This document shows positions 23,191 to 36,057 of a stretch of 64,000 nt of DNA, one piece after another. Within the stretch, counting starts at the first letter, position 1, and each line of letters opens with the position of its first letter. Position numbers and translations under genes: made by a program. Source of the stretch: Chrysomallon squamiferum (lineage: Eukaryota > Mollusca > Gastropoda > Neomphalida > Peltospiridae); the NCBI GenBank assembly GCA_012295275.1, contig CM022678.1, positions 16,911,227 to 16,975,226 of the forward strand, written 5' to 3'. The notes under the pieces are model-generated. The model was not told the origin of the DNA. It saw only the letters and a list, made by a program, of their open reading frames with translations, and searched no databases.

Positions 23191-26100
23191 TCAGTTCGCG
23201 CAGTTCTCGCTGCATTTCTTTGAGCAGTTCTTTCCGGAAAATCCAACTTTACAACCGAGAGAGCATTGCCCGTCTCTGTTACAGGAATTTTCTAGACAGT
23301 TGTTCGAACAACGAAGCTCACAAAATTTATCCCAAAATCCTTTAGGGCACTGTAAACACTCTCCCGTCTGTTTGTTGCAGACTTTGTCTTTACATCCGTC
23401 TGGACACTCTTCTTCGCACTTTGGACCAAAAAACCCATCAGAACAGGGACCGATGCAGAAGCCTTTTTCGTCGATGTGATTACAATGAGAACGCTGCTGG
23501 CAACGTGGTCCGTAGAATCCAGAAGGACAGCGTTCACAATCTCCCGTCCAGCGCAGACATATTCTGTTCAAGCAACTGTCACTACAGTTCTTTTCACAGT
23601 GTTTGCCATGTGTTTTGTTACTGGGACAAAATGTATTACACCTTTCTTTGTAACTTTGTGAATTTTTTGTGTCTTTGACAGAACAGGAAATACACGTGTC
23701 GCCATCACCATGGTAATAACCTTCAGAACACCCCTTATCTAAAAATAGAATTATTCGTATTAATTTACCGAGATTTAGAGGAGGGTGTGTGTGCACTGCT
23801 ACCACATTTGCAGTAATTAAAAGATAAATTGACAGAGTAGATACAAGGATTGGGTGCACGAGTAAATGAAATTAACCATGTTGACTTACTGAAATTAAAA
23901 CAGAAATAGTGTGTTTCATTATGCATGTGTACAAAAAGAAAAATCGTTATATTTATTAACACAAATTAAAAATGTTCATGTTTTTGTGATTGCATTGTAT
24001 TTTGGTGTGTGCATGTTCGTATGTCGTTATGTACACCCACAAAATTAAACTGCCAGCCGTTATGTCCTATATATCTATACTATCTAATATACGTAGTATA
24101 CTGGTATACCCAGTATTACATGCATCGATCAATCGTATCTTATCATAGCTGTAACCTGAACACATTTCCTATTTATACAAGCTATCCTGCCTAATACATA
24201 CCTTTCCTTTGTATGTTATTATCTATCATATATATCTAAACGACCTAAAATATGTTTACTATCACGGAATTCTGAATAACATATAAAGTATGGTTTTTTT
24301 CTGATTACATATCCTTCCGGACTATATCCGTTCCTATCTGGAATCTTTCCTATCAGACATGTATATGATTCATCTATGCTAGTTAGCTATCCTTGTTTAA
24401 CATACCAAACATTTTGTGTATCTGTGCTTACACAATGCACCAACTATACTGTGTATACCTATATCTGTACTTAACATATCAACTATCCTGAGTATCTATC
24501 CTTACTGGACATATCAACTAGACTGTGTATATATATCCTTACTTAACATATGAACTATACTGTGTATGTATCGTTATTAACATATGAGCTATCTGTTGTA
24601 TCTATCCTGCTTCTGTTGACTCTGCCTTGCTGGAACACTGATGACGTTACCTGTACAAACTTCACAAGTCTTCATACAGTACACATCTTTTTCCTGCTCG
24701 CAGTTTTGGGGGGAACATAAGTCAGAGTTGTCTTTACATGTGAAACTGTTAACTGATACTGAAGAAGTGGAAAAAGCATTATATCAAATATTGTTCACGA
24801 TGTGAATTTTTAAATACAATCATACACACCCACACAAACATAGACTTTAGCACACACATATTTTATAAACTTACATTGAAATATGAACATACATACATAC
24901 ATGGATATATTCATACACACATACGCACTCATATTTACACTTCTCAGTAATTTTATTTACTTATTTACTTATTTATTTATCTATCTATTTATTTATTAGT
25001 TCGTTGTTTTTGCTCTTTTTATTTTTAAATTTGTTTTTAGATTGTTTTGCTGTTGTTGGTTTTGTTGCAGGGTAACTATTTTTCAGGTATGACCAATTTA
25101 AAACAGTGAAACGTTGGATCGCCCATCAGAGACACAATAATTTCAGAACTAATGGATCAAACTTAAATAATATTTACTAAAATTTAACTAAAACTTAAAA
25201 TAATAATTCATCAGAATTTAATTATTAAAAATTTAATAGTTCGTCATATGACGTAAGAACGTGTTACCGAACATGGTTCAGCTTAGCGCCTCACAAATTG
25301 CGTGTGGACTCAATGAGATTAGACTCCAAACAAATACAGGGTCATACTAAAGATACAATCTACAAAACTTGATAAAAAATTCTGAGATTTGAAAATTTGC
25401 TGTTAAATAATTGATAGGCATATACATTAGAAAAAAAAAAAAAAAAGAAAAAAAGAGAGTAAAAAAAAAATGTGGCGGGGGGATTTAGGGCTAAATATAG
25501 CTGAGGGCATCTCCAAGCCTAAATTCGACACTGCGATCTACCCGAAAAGGCAAAGGGCCCACAACATTCAGAAAAAAAGGATACTGATGTCCCTAGCGAC
25601 AAGGTTAACGAACTCTGCTTTAGAGCAAAACGCTACGTCCTACACGTGATGATGTCACGGCTACAGGAAAAAATACAGCTCCCTGATATTTTTCACACTG
25701 TACTCAGTGTTGTTATACTACTTATTTCTAGTCATACTTCGTTATTAATCAAGAATAACTTGGTGGGGGAGAATTATAAATCTGTTACCTTTATTTTTTA
25801 CTACTGTGTAAAATTATATTTCAGCTTTTATTTGAAGTTCAAGCAGATTTAAGAAGGATTATTATAGAAACAACAAAGTGTACATGTTATGTTGAGGCTA
25901 GTGTGCAGAATTTTATGCGGTGTAAAAATATATATATGTATATTTAGTTTTCTTCTAAAATTTTATTTGATCTCCATAACAGACTTGTTCAGTTACCATG
26001 CAAATTATTGTCATTAAGTTGAACACGACAGTAATTGCAATTCATAAAAATAAATTTTGCTTAAAGCAACTAAATTTTATGATTGAAAACTTTAAATTAT

Positions 26101-26564
26101 ATTTAAATGTATAGACCTACATAACCTGGGAGAATGTCTGGAGGCGGGTGAGTGTTTAGAGGCTTCTACAAGTGTTTGACCGGGTAGTGGCTTTAAGCTT
26201 CAATTTCACTGTGTTTGACTATATTTTAAATATTGCTCTTTCTAAAAATATGTTTATGAAAATAGTTTGGTTAAATCTCTTTGTAGGACGAATGCTTGTA
26301 GAATAACCCGATCAGATTAAAAGGTTGAAACATAACAGGTGATCCATAACGAGGTGGCGGCTACCCAAGACAGTTCTGACTGAAATCAATCTCTCTGGTT
26401 CGCAATACGAGATAACGTTCACGCAGTAAACACAAAGACACGACTGAACATTTTACATTAGTGCAGTTTTTATTCAGATCGCAGATCAAGCAGAAAATAA
26501 ATCTGGCGTTGAAAAATGAGTAAATGGTTTTCAAAAAAGGTCACCTTGTGAATATTTTATACAT

Positions 26565-26632
<68 letters not shown>

Positions 26633-27308
26633 ATAAAAATTATAAAAAAATATATTAATGAGTAAAAAAAAAAGTAACAAATTACGTAAAAGTAACAGAA
26701 AAAAACAAGTAGAAAAACTCTATATATTTAAATTATTAAATTTCGGACATCAAAACGGGAAATATATTCTACGGCTATATTTATGTTAAAAGAAAAAATA
26801 TATTTAATTATATTTTAATAATCAGAAGTACGTGTTTTTAGAGTCGAGTCTATGTGTACTGTATTTTATATTTTTCTATATTATAAATTGTTTGTGATTT
26901 TTTAAGAATTATATATACATGTATTTTTTATTTATACTTAACTACCAAGTTTACAATTAATTATCTGAATCCAACGTTTTTTCTTATCAAGTTTTCTCAT
27001 TAGAGTGTCTGGTTATTTTCAACACAAATCAAAAGTTATTTTACGTGGGCTACGCATTAAACGTTTCTTAAATCATTCAGAAAAAAAACACAAGCAGTAC
27101 ATTCTAACATATTTAAGATACGAGCGTACACACCCAAACACAATGGCATACACATACGCTCACACAGAGTCACACACCTCACATACAAACACAACACACG
27201 TGCGCAGACTGAAGTTCATTTTTAACGAATTCAAACACACTTACCTGTCTGCGATAGAACTAACAGTAGAATTATTACCGGGGACATTTTTAATTCAACA
27301 TTTGTCAT
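23191..27308 (-). CDS. Gene b: short secreted ShKT-like/EGF protein (receptor-phosphatase paralogue)
   Basis: The CDS joins exons 27308-27245 (signal peptide), 24758-24651 (ShKT-like six-cysteine module) and 23738-23191 (EGF modules). All junctions are phase 1 with good AG acceptors and AG|GTAAGT or AG|GTAACG donors. The product is 239 residues. A leader MTNVELKMSPVIILLLVLSQ is followed by the CKDNSDLC ... CMKTCEVC module, then a cysteine-rich lead-in (DKGCSEGYYHGDGD), then about four MEGF-type modules with CPSGFYGPRC and CSDGFFGPKC motifs. It stops at KKCSENCAN, inside a fifth module. There is no transmembrane segment, so it should be secreted. The stop lies at a deletion junction with the terminal PTP exon. 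It could be a functional soluble form or a truncated pseudogene; all frames are open. Confidence 0.65.
24000..24620. repeat. Degenerate minisatellite in the intron before the EGF exon (gene b)
   Basis: Imperfect units of about 35-45 bases built on CTATCCTGTGTATCTATCC and TTACTTAACATATCAACTA words. The same array stands between exon 2 and the EGF exon in genes d, e and f. Confidence 0.6.
24651..24758 (-). CDS. Exon 2 of gene b: ShKT-like six-cysteine module
   Basis: 108 bases, phase 1 at both ends. Cysteine pattern C-x6-C-x4-C-x7-C-x3-C-x2-C, the last part matching the C-x3-C-x2-C end of ShKT domains. The first spacing differs from the classic domain, so 'ShKT-like' is the safe name. Homologous exons lie at 44720-44830 (intact), 63347-63447 (stop) and 56159-56266 (dead). 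Confidence 0.7.
24800..26450. other. Intron 1 of gene b, dispersed repeats only
   Basis: Contains CATA/CACA repeats, a repeat with AACAGTGAAACGTTGGATCG, a segment shared with 16.2-17.1 kb in inverse orientation, and cassette intron sequence. No further coding exon was found. Confidence 0.5.
26567..26631. repeat. (TA)n and (ATT)n microsatellite
   Basis: A TA run followed by an ATT run within block C. Confidence 0.8.
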
Positions 27309-27606
27309 TACGAATCGTTTATCTCAATGTTGTTGTAAATTCGTGAGCGATAAAGTTATTCGATTTTCTAGTATCTGTTCTTCTATACGTAACACACTAT
27401 CTTAACACGTTAGATACTTAAGATGAAGAAAAGAGAAGATAAAACAAAAAATACTGATATTTTCCCACAAAAATTCTAGAATGTCGTGTCGTTCTTACAC
27501 TATCTGCAGTTTCTGTTTCCTGGTAGGTCACGGCAATAGCTAAATTCTAAAAATAGAAATGTTACCCGTATTTAACACTGACGCTAGTCTATATTTAGAA
27601 TGGATG
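27309..27606 (-). promoter_or_regulatory. Promoter/5' UTR flank of gene b
   Basis: Conserved with the flanks at 7428-7736 and 15011-15317 and bounded upstream by the hAT right end (27615). The hAT element therefore lies about 307 bp from the start codon. Confidence 0.4.
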
Positions 27607-27614
27607 TTCTAGAG

Positions 27615-29786
27615 CAGGGATTCCCAACGTGGGCGATAACGCCCCCTTGTTGGCGTTGGTGAGTTACAAGGGGGCGTTGTGAGTCTTTTCTTCTTTTGGG
27701 GGTCGCCGAACGCACACAAGGGGGCGTTATCTAAAATACATCGTATCACAAATTTAAATATTACTATGTAAAATACACTATAAGCTAGAATTCTATAAAC
27801 TGTTCACACAAGAATAGTAACAAGCAGTACTATAAAAAGTAAAATTTAATCTTGCATATTGTCCCTTTTGCTCGCTAATGTTGTTGCGTGAACACAACAA
27901 TCTCGCTGTATGAACGCGTGAAGTTGTTGACTGCAGCTCAGTCGGTTCCAAGGGAATTGTCCATGGTCAGTTCTTACGCGGCCGTGATAGTGACAAGTGT
28001 TTTTTTTATTACCCTGCTCATATTTATATGCAAAATTGGGGATTAAGATGGGATTCGAATGAAAGTTCCGAACATAAAAGTGATAAAACGAACAATTGTG
28101 TATATTAGGTCATTGAATGATTGATTTATGCGTGATAATATATGTTTTTAGCCGAAGTTCGTACGTGTGATCTTACTGGTCTGTGACTACAGAGTGGGTG
28201 TCAATGCTGGTACAGTTAATTCTTCAAATTGAAATCTCACAAATGAGTTGCAAAGTGAAAACTAAAATGCAATTTAATTATTTTAACTTTATTTTAGTCT
28301 TTCATAAGTTAAAAATATATTTGGTACGTTTTAATGAATTTGGCGTTTTAATGAATTTGGAGTGTTTCATAGTAAATTTTAGTTCGAACGTTTTTGCTTG
28401 CAATTAAGCAGTTCGTTACAGTTATTGTGAAACTGTCGAGTTAGTTGGAAAACAGCAACTGCAAAGGTTGCTTACAATCATTTAATTAACTTATCCTTAT
28501 TATAATTTTTCGATTTCAAATAATAAAAAAATACATTGTTTATAAAAAAATAATAATAATAATTTAATAAAACGTTTAGTTCAAATTAGACATGCTTACT
28601 TAAATTGCTATGGTGATATTGTTTGTTTGCCTCTAACTATTTTACTTATTTTCAGTGAATGTATTTAACAACCCATAATCATGACTGATAGCACATCAAT
28701 ACGAAAGTGCAGACAAAATAGTGTTGAATATCTGAAGTATGGATTTATTAGTTCTCCAAATAATAAGCAACGACCGATGTGCCTTCTTTGTGAGAAAGTG
28801 CTCTCAACAAGGCGATGAAACCATCCAGGCTTTCCGAGCACTTTAAAAAGATGCATCCTGACAAAGAGAAAGAGAATTTGTCATACTTTCAAACGTTACG
28901 AGACAAATTTCGCAATAGAAACACCATCGTTTCCATTGCGGCAAAACAATCACGAAAAAGCGACGATGTTCTTATTTGTTCATACAATATCTCCAAAATG
29001 ATTGCTAGCTCAGGAAACCTCACACAATTGTAGAGCAACTGATTTTGCCAGATGTGGAGGAAGTCTTACGTACAGTAGTACTCCACGATTCACCAAGTGC
29101 AATTATCAAAGCAATTCAACATAGTAATAAATCTGTACAAAGAAGAGTTGACGAAATGGCAGCGCATATTGAAGAAATATCAAAAGTCAACAATTCGGTT
29201 TACAGCTGGATGAACCTGCACTACCAGGCGATGAAGCTCTACTTTTGGTATATGCTCGTTTTATTAAAGAAAAGAATGTTGTGAAAGAACTGCTGTTTGC
29301 AAAGGAACTTGAAACGGAGACTCGAGCTGAATCTATTTTTACTGTAGTTGAGCTGTTCTTCAAAGAAAAAAGATATCGCAATGAGCAATATTATTGCTCG
29401 TGCGACAGACGGCGCTCCTGCATTAACAGGTCAGTACAAAGGTTTTCTTGCATTTTTAAAGAAAGCTGTACCCAGTGTTTTTACAATACGTTGCGTAGTT
29501 CATCGGTAACATCTGATTGCCAGGAACTTAAGTGATCAGCTTCATATATCTCTTGATGTTGTTATTAAGGCAGTAAATAAAATAAAGTGTCAACCCCTCA
29601 GTTCCCGAATGTTTCGACAACTCTGTAATGACAACGATAAAAAATTTGATCGCCTTCTATTACATACTGAAATGAGGTGGTTATCCAAAGGAAACTGTTT
29701 AAATCGATTTTATTCTCTTTTCAACAGCATAGTGCAATTTCTCCAGGAAAATAAATGTAATCATTTGAGTGATTATCTTTTACAGA
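27615..29786 (+). mobile_element. hAT transposon, copy 3 (dead, 3' truncated)
   Basis: The terminal repeat CAGGGATTCCCAACGTGGGC starts at 27615, preceded by TTCTAGAG, the counterpart of the 8-bp target duplication. The element is cut at GATTATCTTTTAC, within the coding region, and lacks its other end. Confidence 0.75.
28681..29786 (+). pseudogene. hAT transposase pseudogene, copy 3 (partial)
   Basis: Starts with MTDS and CRQNSVEYLKYGFISS, then the BED finger (CLLCEKVLST, frameshift, MKPSRLSEHFKKMHPD), NKSVQRRVDEMAAHIEEI, and RLLLHTEMRWLSKGNCLNRF-type residues. It shares with copy 1 both the frameshift after VLST and the stop immediately after the histidine-arginine pair preceding HLIARNL. 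The 3' third is missing. Confidence 0.8.
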
Positions 29787-29789
29787 ACT

Positions 29790-31000
29790 GATGCCGTCGT
29801 TTGCCTACGTCGTTGTCGTCCTTCAGTCCGTCCGTCAGTCAGTGCGGCGTGTCACGTGTAGTGTAAAGACCGCGGTTTGAATTTCCACCAAATTTCATGT
29901 AAGGATTTGCAATTACCGGATACAGAGTCAATTTTTTTCTCTCTCTGATTTTCATATTTCGATGAATATTCTTTTACTTTTTATATTTTTTTCTGTTTAC
30001 TTAAAAAAAAAAAATTCTGATTTTCGCTAACAAGAGATCCCCAGAGAGAAAAAAGTTTCAAACATTTCTTATTCCGAAATCGCAAATAGGATTTTCTGCA
30101 AACAAATCCTGGACCATCCTTGTTAAAAGATTTCCAAAATGTTTAGACCTGTATGTTTTAGTTTGCTATTAAATAATTAAAAGGCATATATATTTAAAAG
30201 AAGAAAAAAGAATAAAAAGATTGAGTGGCCTCAAAGATTTACATAGCTTAGGGCCTCACCAAGTCTAAGTTCGGCACTGCAGCCAGCGATCTACCCAAAA
30301 CTACAAGCGCCCACAACAGTCAGTCAAACGTCTACTGATGTCCCTAGCGACAAGGTTAACGATCTCTGCTTTCGACAATAGGATCCGTCCTACATGTGAT
30401 GACGTCACGGCTACAGTAATAAAGCAGCTCCCAGATATTTTTAGCTGTACTTATTTTTTCTGATACTTCTTTAACTAGGGGGAATCTCTGGGGCGGGGGA
30501 GTGTTTTGAAACTTCTACAGACAGAGTGTTTGAACGCGTAGTTGCTTTAAGCTTCAATTTCATTGTGCTTTACTACATATAAAATATTTCTCTTTCTAAT
30601 GATATACTGATGAAAAGCGTCTGTTGGTCTGAAATAGTGAAGAAACTTTACCGCTTGTGTTGAGCTAAAACATTTATGTTGGATACACAAAAGGTTGCAA
30701 CAGCCTGAGCATTTGTTTGCTTGAGTCCCTTTGTAGAAAGAAAGCTTGCAGAAATATCCCTATGAATTCAAAAAGGTTCAAACATAACAGGTGTTCCATA
30801 ACGAGGCAGGGGCTACCCAGGACATTTCTAGCTCAAATCAAACGCTGTGTTTCGCAATACGAGATAACGTTCATACAATAAGCTAGGACTTAACCTTTTC
30901 CATTAGTGCAGTTTTTATTCAGATCGCACATCAGACAGAAAATAAATACGGCGTTGAAAAGTGGGTAAAAATATTTCAAAACATGCACCTTGTAGTATCT
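29790..31000. other. Gene-free dispersed-repeat and cassette-intron stretch
   Basis: Contains a repeat with GGCGTGTCACGTGTAGTGTA and GACCGCGGTTTGAATTTCCA (also near 45.46 kb), the AGCTTAGGGCCTCACCAA and GACAAGGTTAACGA repeat words, and cassette intron 1 sequence. No exon. Confidence 0.5.
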
Positions 31001-31007
31001 TACATGT

Positions 31008-31009
<2 letters not shown>

Positions 31010-31060
<51 letters not shown>
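31010..31060. repeat. (TA)n microsatellite
   Basis: Pure TA run in cassette intron sequence. Confidence 0.85.
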
Positions 31061-31063
<3 letters not shown>

Positions 31064-31347
31064 TATTATTAAAAAAAAAAAAAAAAGAAACAAAAAGTAA
31101 TAAATTATGTAAAAACAACAGGAAAATGAACAAGAAAAAAAAATATACTTAAATTAGCTATTTTAGAAAGAAATCACTGAAAATTGAACTAATTTGTTTT
31201 GCATTGCCTAAACATTAAATATATTTAATTCTGCGAGCACGCGAGTACACACATACACACAAGCACGAGCGAACACTCACACCTTACACACAAGCAGAGC
31301 ACACGTTCACAGACTGAAAATATATTTAAACAATTAAACACACTTAC

Positions 31348-31390
31348 CTATCTGCGATAAAACAAACACCAGAATTATTACCGGGTACAT
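31348..31390 (-). CDS. Orphan exon 1: signal peptide (31.4 kb)
   Basis: Reads MYPVIILVFVLSQI and ends in phase 1 at AG|GTAAGTGTG. The outer ATG of other copies is absent, and the inner ATG is used. No exon 2 lies downstream on the minus strand before hAT copy 3. Confidence 0.5.
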
Positions 31391-32000
31391 TTTTAATTCA
31401 ACTTCCGTTCGAGAAAATCGTATATCTCAATGTTCTAGTAAATTCGACGGCGAGAAAGTTATTCGAGTTCCCAGTATATGTTCTTCTATTCGTAACAGAC
31501 TATCTTAACATATACTTTAGACGAAGAAGAAAGAAAGAAAAAATACATATATTTTTGAAAGAAAACTAGAATGTGCTGTCGTTTGTAATGGCTTCTGTCC
31601 TACTTGCAGTTTCAGTTTCCTTGTAGGTCATAGAACTAAAATAAACATTTTCTCATATTTTGCAATGACGCATGTCTGTAGTTAGAGTAGAGATCATACT
31701 ACACTGGAGATACTTCCCTTTGTATGTACTTACGAATGTACACGCACTGATTCATACCTACATGTATAGATACATACACACATGTACACATAGATACATA
31801 CACACATACGTACATGTATGTATGTACGTATAGGCCTACACGCATATAGCAAGGGAGGAACAAAATATTTAATATTTTCCTGTTTATTTATTTATTTACG
31901 TATTTATTTATTTTCTATTTCGCATTAATTTAGAAAAGTGATACATTGAAAAGAATATCGCTTTGATGTATGAAAGGAAGTAAAACACGCCGTTTTAAAT
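31391..32000 (-). promoter_or_regulatory. Conserved upstream flank of the 31.4 kb exon 1
   Basis: Contains the cassette 5' UTR words (TATATCTCAATGTTCTAGTA near 31421, GGCGAGAAAGTTATTCGAG near 31448) and upstream ATGACGCATGTCTGTAGTTA near 31664, then CATA-type repeats. Inferred promoter only. Confidence 0.35.
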
Positions 32001-32300
32001 GAAACAGGTTTTAACTTTTCCTTTAATAGCTTAAACAATAAACATAAATGTGAGTGTTTAAACCAGCTGTTGAAACACATAACAGTAAATACGTTGACAA
32101 TGTTCACCGACCTATCGCTGTGTATCCGGCATTGTTGGGCGGACAGGACAGAAAATACTTATGATACTCATATAACCTCATTACCACCTAAGACAAGTAC
32201 ATCGTTCTTAAATCTAATTTGTTTTAATGAATTTAAATAATTACCTCAGTATATTTACACCAAAAATCTAGATTTTCTATCTCGTGCAGAGCTCCTGAAA
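32000..32300 (-). repeat. R1 conserved spacer unit, copy 4
   Basis: Core CTATCGCTGTGTATCCGGCA near 32112, upstream of the 31.4 kb exon 1. Confidence 0.6.
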
Positions 32301-33320
32301 CAGTTCATTTATATTTGTATTTAATGGAAATGTACAAATGCTATTTAATTTTTTTGTAATGCTAAGTGTGTTTTCTTTTTCTTTTATTAAATAGTTACTT
32401 TATTTAATAATTTTTGTTCCTTATTAAAACAAAATGAAAAGGATTTGAAAAAAACTTAAATTAAATTAAATTTATTATTACTGGATAATTATTTTAAATG
32501 GATAATTTTTGAAAGTACATTTTGGAAATTAAAATAATTCAATAAATTAATTAAAATGAAGTTAATTCAGCAAAATAAAACAAATAAAATTAAATAAAAA
32601 AATTAAATAAAATAAAATAAAATACAACTAATAAATGAAGACAAATGAAATGAAGTTAAATAATCGAATTAAAATAAAATGTAATAAATGGAAATTAAAT
32701 AAATATAAATTAAATTAAATAAATTACTTAAATTAAAATAAAATAAAGCATGTATATCTCTCTCTGTATATTAAAATTTCACTTATCAGCACAGTTTCTG
32801 GGTATCATGCGCTTCTACTATATCATTCTTTTCGGATATTTGCTTAGTATCGACGTAATTTCAGACAACTCTTCTCGATTGATGCAATGTCAGAAATTAT
32901 GCGTGCAGGCACACACACACACACGAATGGCGACACATATAAAATCTCACAGACACACATATATACAAATAAAAACACACAACAAGCATGCAAACACAAA
33001 CATCACCACATGAAAGTTACGGGTGTCAAAGCGATCTACCCAAAAGGGCAAACTGCCCACAGTAGTCAAATGCGTACTCTTGTCTCTAACAACAACCTTA
33101 ACGACCTCTGCTTATGAGCAAAAGGATAAGACCTATATGTAATAACATAACAGCTACGGAAACAAAGACAGGTCCCTGATATTTTGTGTACTGTACTCAG
33201 TGTTGTTAATTAAAATTTAATTGGAGGGCGTTGAGGAAAATTATAGACATTAGATTTATTTTTACTATTGTGTATCAGAATAGATTAAAAATGCATTTGA
33301 CACACTACGTGAAATTCAAA
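32300..33320. other. Gene-free AT-rich spacer
   Basis: AAATTAAATAAAAT-like low-complexity DNA, then CACA sequence near 32910-33000 and repeat words (AAAGGGCAAACTGCCCACAG near 33041). No gene. Confidence 0.5.
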
Positions 33321-33324
33321 CAGC

Positions 33325-34140
33325 ATTTAGGAAGGACTATTGTTAAAACGACTAAGTTGACACATGTGGAGACTAGAATGCAAATTTTGGTGCGGTGTAC
33401 ACAGTAGACACGTGTTCTAAAATCTGCAATGATCTCCATAACTGACTTGTTCACTTACCATACAAATTATTGTCATTAAGTTCTAAATTCACGAATCCCG
33501 AACTGGTATGCTTAATGCGACTTTGACTGTAATTATCAAAAAATAATAAAGCTTCAAACTAATGCACTAATGTGTTTCGATGTGTAATTGCTTTATCTTC
33601 AATTTCACTGGGTTTTTCTACAACATATAAAATATGGCTGTTTCTAATGATATATATATATATAACAAACGAGTCTGTTCTCGGAAACAGTGAAGAAACT
33701 TTATGAAAGTTTTTCAATAGTGTGTTACGAACTACTAATATAGGCTGTTTGGGTTATCTTATATATTCAATATGTGTGTGTGTGTGTGTACATATAAGTA
33801 TGTATACACAGACATAAATTATTTAAAAGAACGAGAACAAAAAATACAACAACAAGGTAATTAATTTATCTAAAAAGTATAAGTCTATAGAAGAAATCTA
33901 AATTATTTAATTGAGGAACACTAAGAACGGGAAATAATTCTACGGTTCCATGTATTTTTTATACAAATCATCCCGGTTAGCCGATAGTTGTTTTCTCATA
34001 ATCGAATGTACGTATATTTCCGAACCGACCCTGTGGGTAAACTATTATATATTTCTTTTTTTATATTTTAAATTTTGTGGGATGTGGAATTATGTTTCAT
34101 TTATTTATACTTAACTACCCCAAGTTTATAATGTAATCAG
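33325..34140. repeat. Cassette intron segment, third copy of the 35.0 kb sequence
   Basis: Direct diverged copy of about 34.99-35.8 kb, with AGGAAGGACTATTGTTAAAA, AACGACTAAGTT and CGGTGTACACAG words. No exon. Confidence 0.6.
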
Positions 34141-34201
34141 TTGAATATTGTTGAAAGTTACGGGTGTCAGATAAGAAAAGTTATGTAAGCTCGACATAAT
34201 G

Positions 34202-34664
34202 CTAGTCCTGGATTTAGCTACAAGCTAAACGACAACAGCTTAGAGGCTCGCAATCTGCTTTGGGCCTGAAGAAGATTCCAGATTAGGTCTTATACTAATT
34301 TTCATGTACTACCGCTGTACGAATTGTCACTAAATTCAATGTGATTAGAATTACCGGACGCAGAGTCGTCTTTCCTCTGATTTTCAAAATCAGATTTGAA
34401 ACAAGATCTCCTCCGACACCGCGAATCCGATACACGCTAAAGAAACCATGGATCAACTGAGGAAGAAACCCCACAAAAAGATTTAAAATATATCCAATAT
34501 TTTTAGATTTGTATTTTTTTACTTTGCTCTTAAAAGGCTTATAAACTTTCAAGTTTTCTGACACCAGTTGGAAAAAATTAAAAAGAAAAAATGAAAGAAA
34601 AAATGAGGGGAGGCCTCACGCCTTTCTATAGCTTAGGGCCTCACCAATTCTAAATTCGGCACTG
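34202..34664. mobile_element. Probable non-autonomous DNA transposon (hAT-like MITE)
   Basis: A segment of about 460 bases begins AGTCCTGGATTTAGCTAC and ends CTAAATTCGGCACTG, giving an imperfect inverted repeat (CAGTnC[CT]GGATTTAG against CAGTGCCGAATTTAG). Parts recur near 19.55, 25.5, 30.25 and 57.05 kb. No clear target duplication was found, so family assignment is tentative. Confidence 0.4.
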
Positions 34665-34985
34665 CAGCCAGCAATCTACCCCAAAAAGCAAACCGCCAAC
34701 AAGAGACAGTCAAACGCGTACTCATGTCCCTAGGGAAAAGGATAACGACCTCGGCTTTAAACAAAAAGGATATATCCTATGCGTAAAGACGTCCCTACTA
34801 CAGAAAAAAAGAAGAAGAAAACAGAAAACAGCACCCAGATATTTCTATACTCTACTCAGTGTTGTTAATTAAGATTTAATTGGAGGGCTTTTATGAAAAT
34901 TACAGACACATTAGATTTCCTTTTACTATTGTGTTTAACAAGAGATTAAATATTCAATTTATACACTACTTGAAATTCAATGAGC

Positions 34986-35431
34986 ATTAAGGAAGGACTA
35001 TTGTTAAAACGACTAAGTTTACACATGAGGAGACTAAGTTTTGTGCGGTGTACACAGGAAAGATGTGCTCTAAAATTTGCAATGACCTCCATAACTGACT
35101 TGTTCACTTACCATCAAATTATTGTCATTAAGTTCATTTATGGTGAATTCTGATTTGTTATGCTTAACGCTACTTTGACTGTAATTAACAAAAAGTAATA
35201 TAGCTTCAATCTACTACACAGTGTTTGGATCAGTAATTGCTTTAGTCTTCAATTTCACTTTTTACTACATATGTAATATTGCTGTTTCTAATGATATAAC
35301 TAACAAACCAATCTGTTCTCGGAAACAGTGAAGAAATTTTATGAAAGTTTTTCAATAGTGTATGACAGACTACTAATATAGGCTGTTTGGGTTATCTTAT
35401 ATATTCAGTATGTATATGTGTATAGATGTGA

Positions 35432-35462
<31 letters not shown>

Positions 35463-36045
35463 TGTGTGTGTGTGTGTGTGTTTGCATATAAAATCTTTAA
35501 AAGAACGACAACAAAAAGGTAATTAATTATATAAAAAGTAAAAGTCTGAAGAAGAAATCTAAATTATTTAATTTAAGAACACTAAGAACGGGAAATAAAC
35601 TTTACGGCTCCATGTGTGTTTTATACCAAACATCCCGACTAGGCGATAGTCGTTTTCTCATAAACAGATCCACGTATATTTCCCAACCGAGTCTATGTGG
35701 AAACTATTATTTTTTTGTTTATATTTTAAATTGTGTGGGATGTAGAATTATATTTCATTTATTTATACAGAACTACCAAGTTTAAAATATTATTGTTTTA
35801 ACATTATGTTTCCCTGTATTCGTATAAAACAAACAAAAGAATTACTACCGGGACATTTTTAATTAAGATTCCGTCTGCGTGAATCAACAACTCAATGTTC
35901 TTCTAAATTCTTCATCGAAAAAGTTAATCAAGTTTCAGTATTTGATCTTCTATACCTAACACATTATCTTAATATTTTGAATACTTTAGACGAAGAAAAA
36001 TAAAAATGACAGAAATTACTTAAACTTTTGCAAAAATTCTAGAAC
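34986..36045 (-). repeat. Left arm of a 1-kb inverted repeat
   Basis: Reverse complement of 41196-42222 with very few differences. It contains a GT microsatellite (35430-35480) and a dead exon 1. Confidence 0.8.
35814..35856 (-). pseudogene. Dead exon 1 copy (left arm)
   Basis: Reads ATG TCC CGG TAG, so it stops at codon 4, and the donor is lost (the end reads ATACGAATACAGGGAAAC). The right-arm copy at 41379 has the same stop. Confidence 0.65.
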
Positions 36046-36057
36046 GTAAGTCGTGAA

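Larger units (their letters stand above)
26460..29788 (-). repeat. Segmental duplication block C (inverted partial copy of block A)
   Basis: Reverse complement of about 5.27-8.66 kb in block A: (TA)n at 26.57 kb, exon 1 at 27.3 kb, promoter, and hAT copy 3. It ends abruptly inside the transposase at about 29786, where non-homologous sequence begins. Confidence 0.8.

Noticed and set aside
34295-34564. 89-codon minus-strand frame
   Set aside because: It lies within a dispersed repeat (34202-34664) and is not open in the related copies near 29.9 and 45.5 kb.
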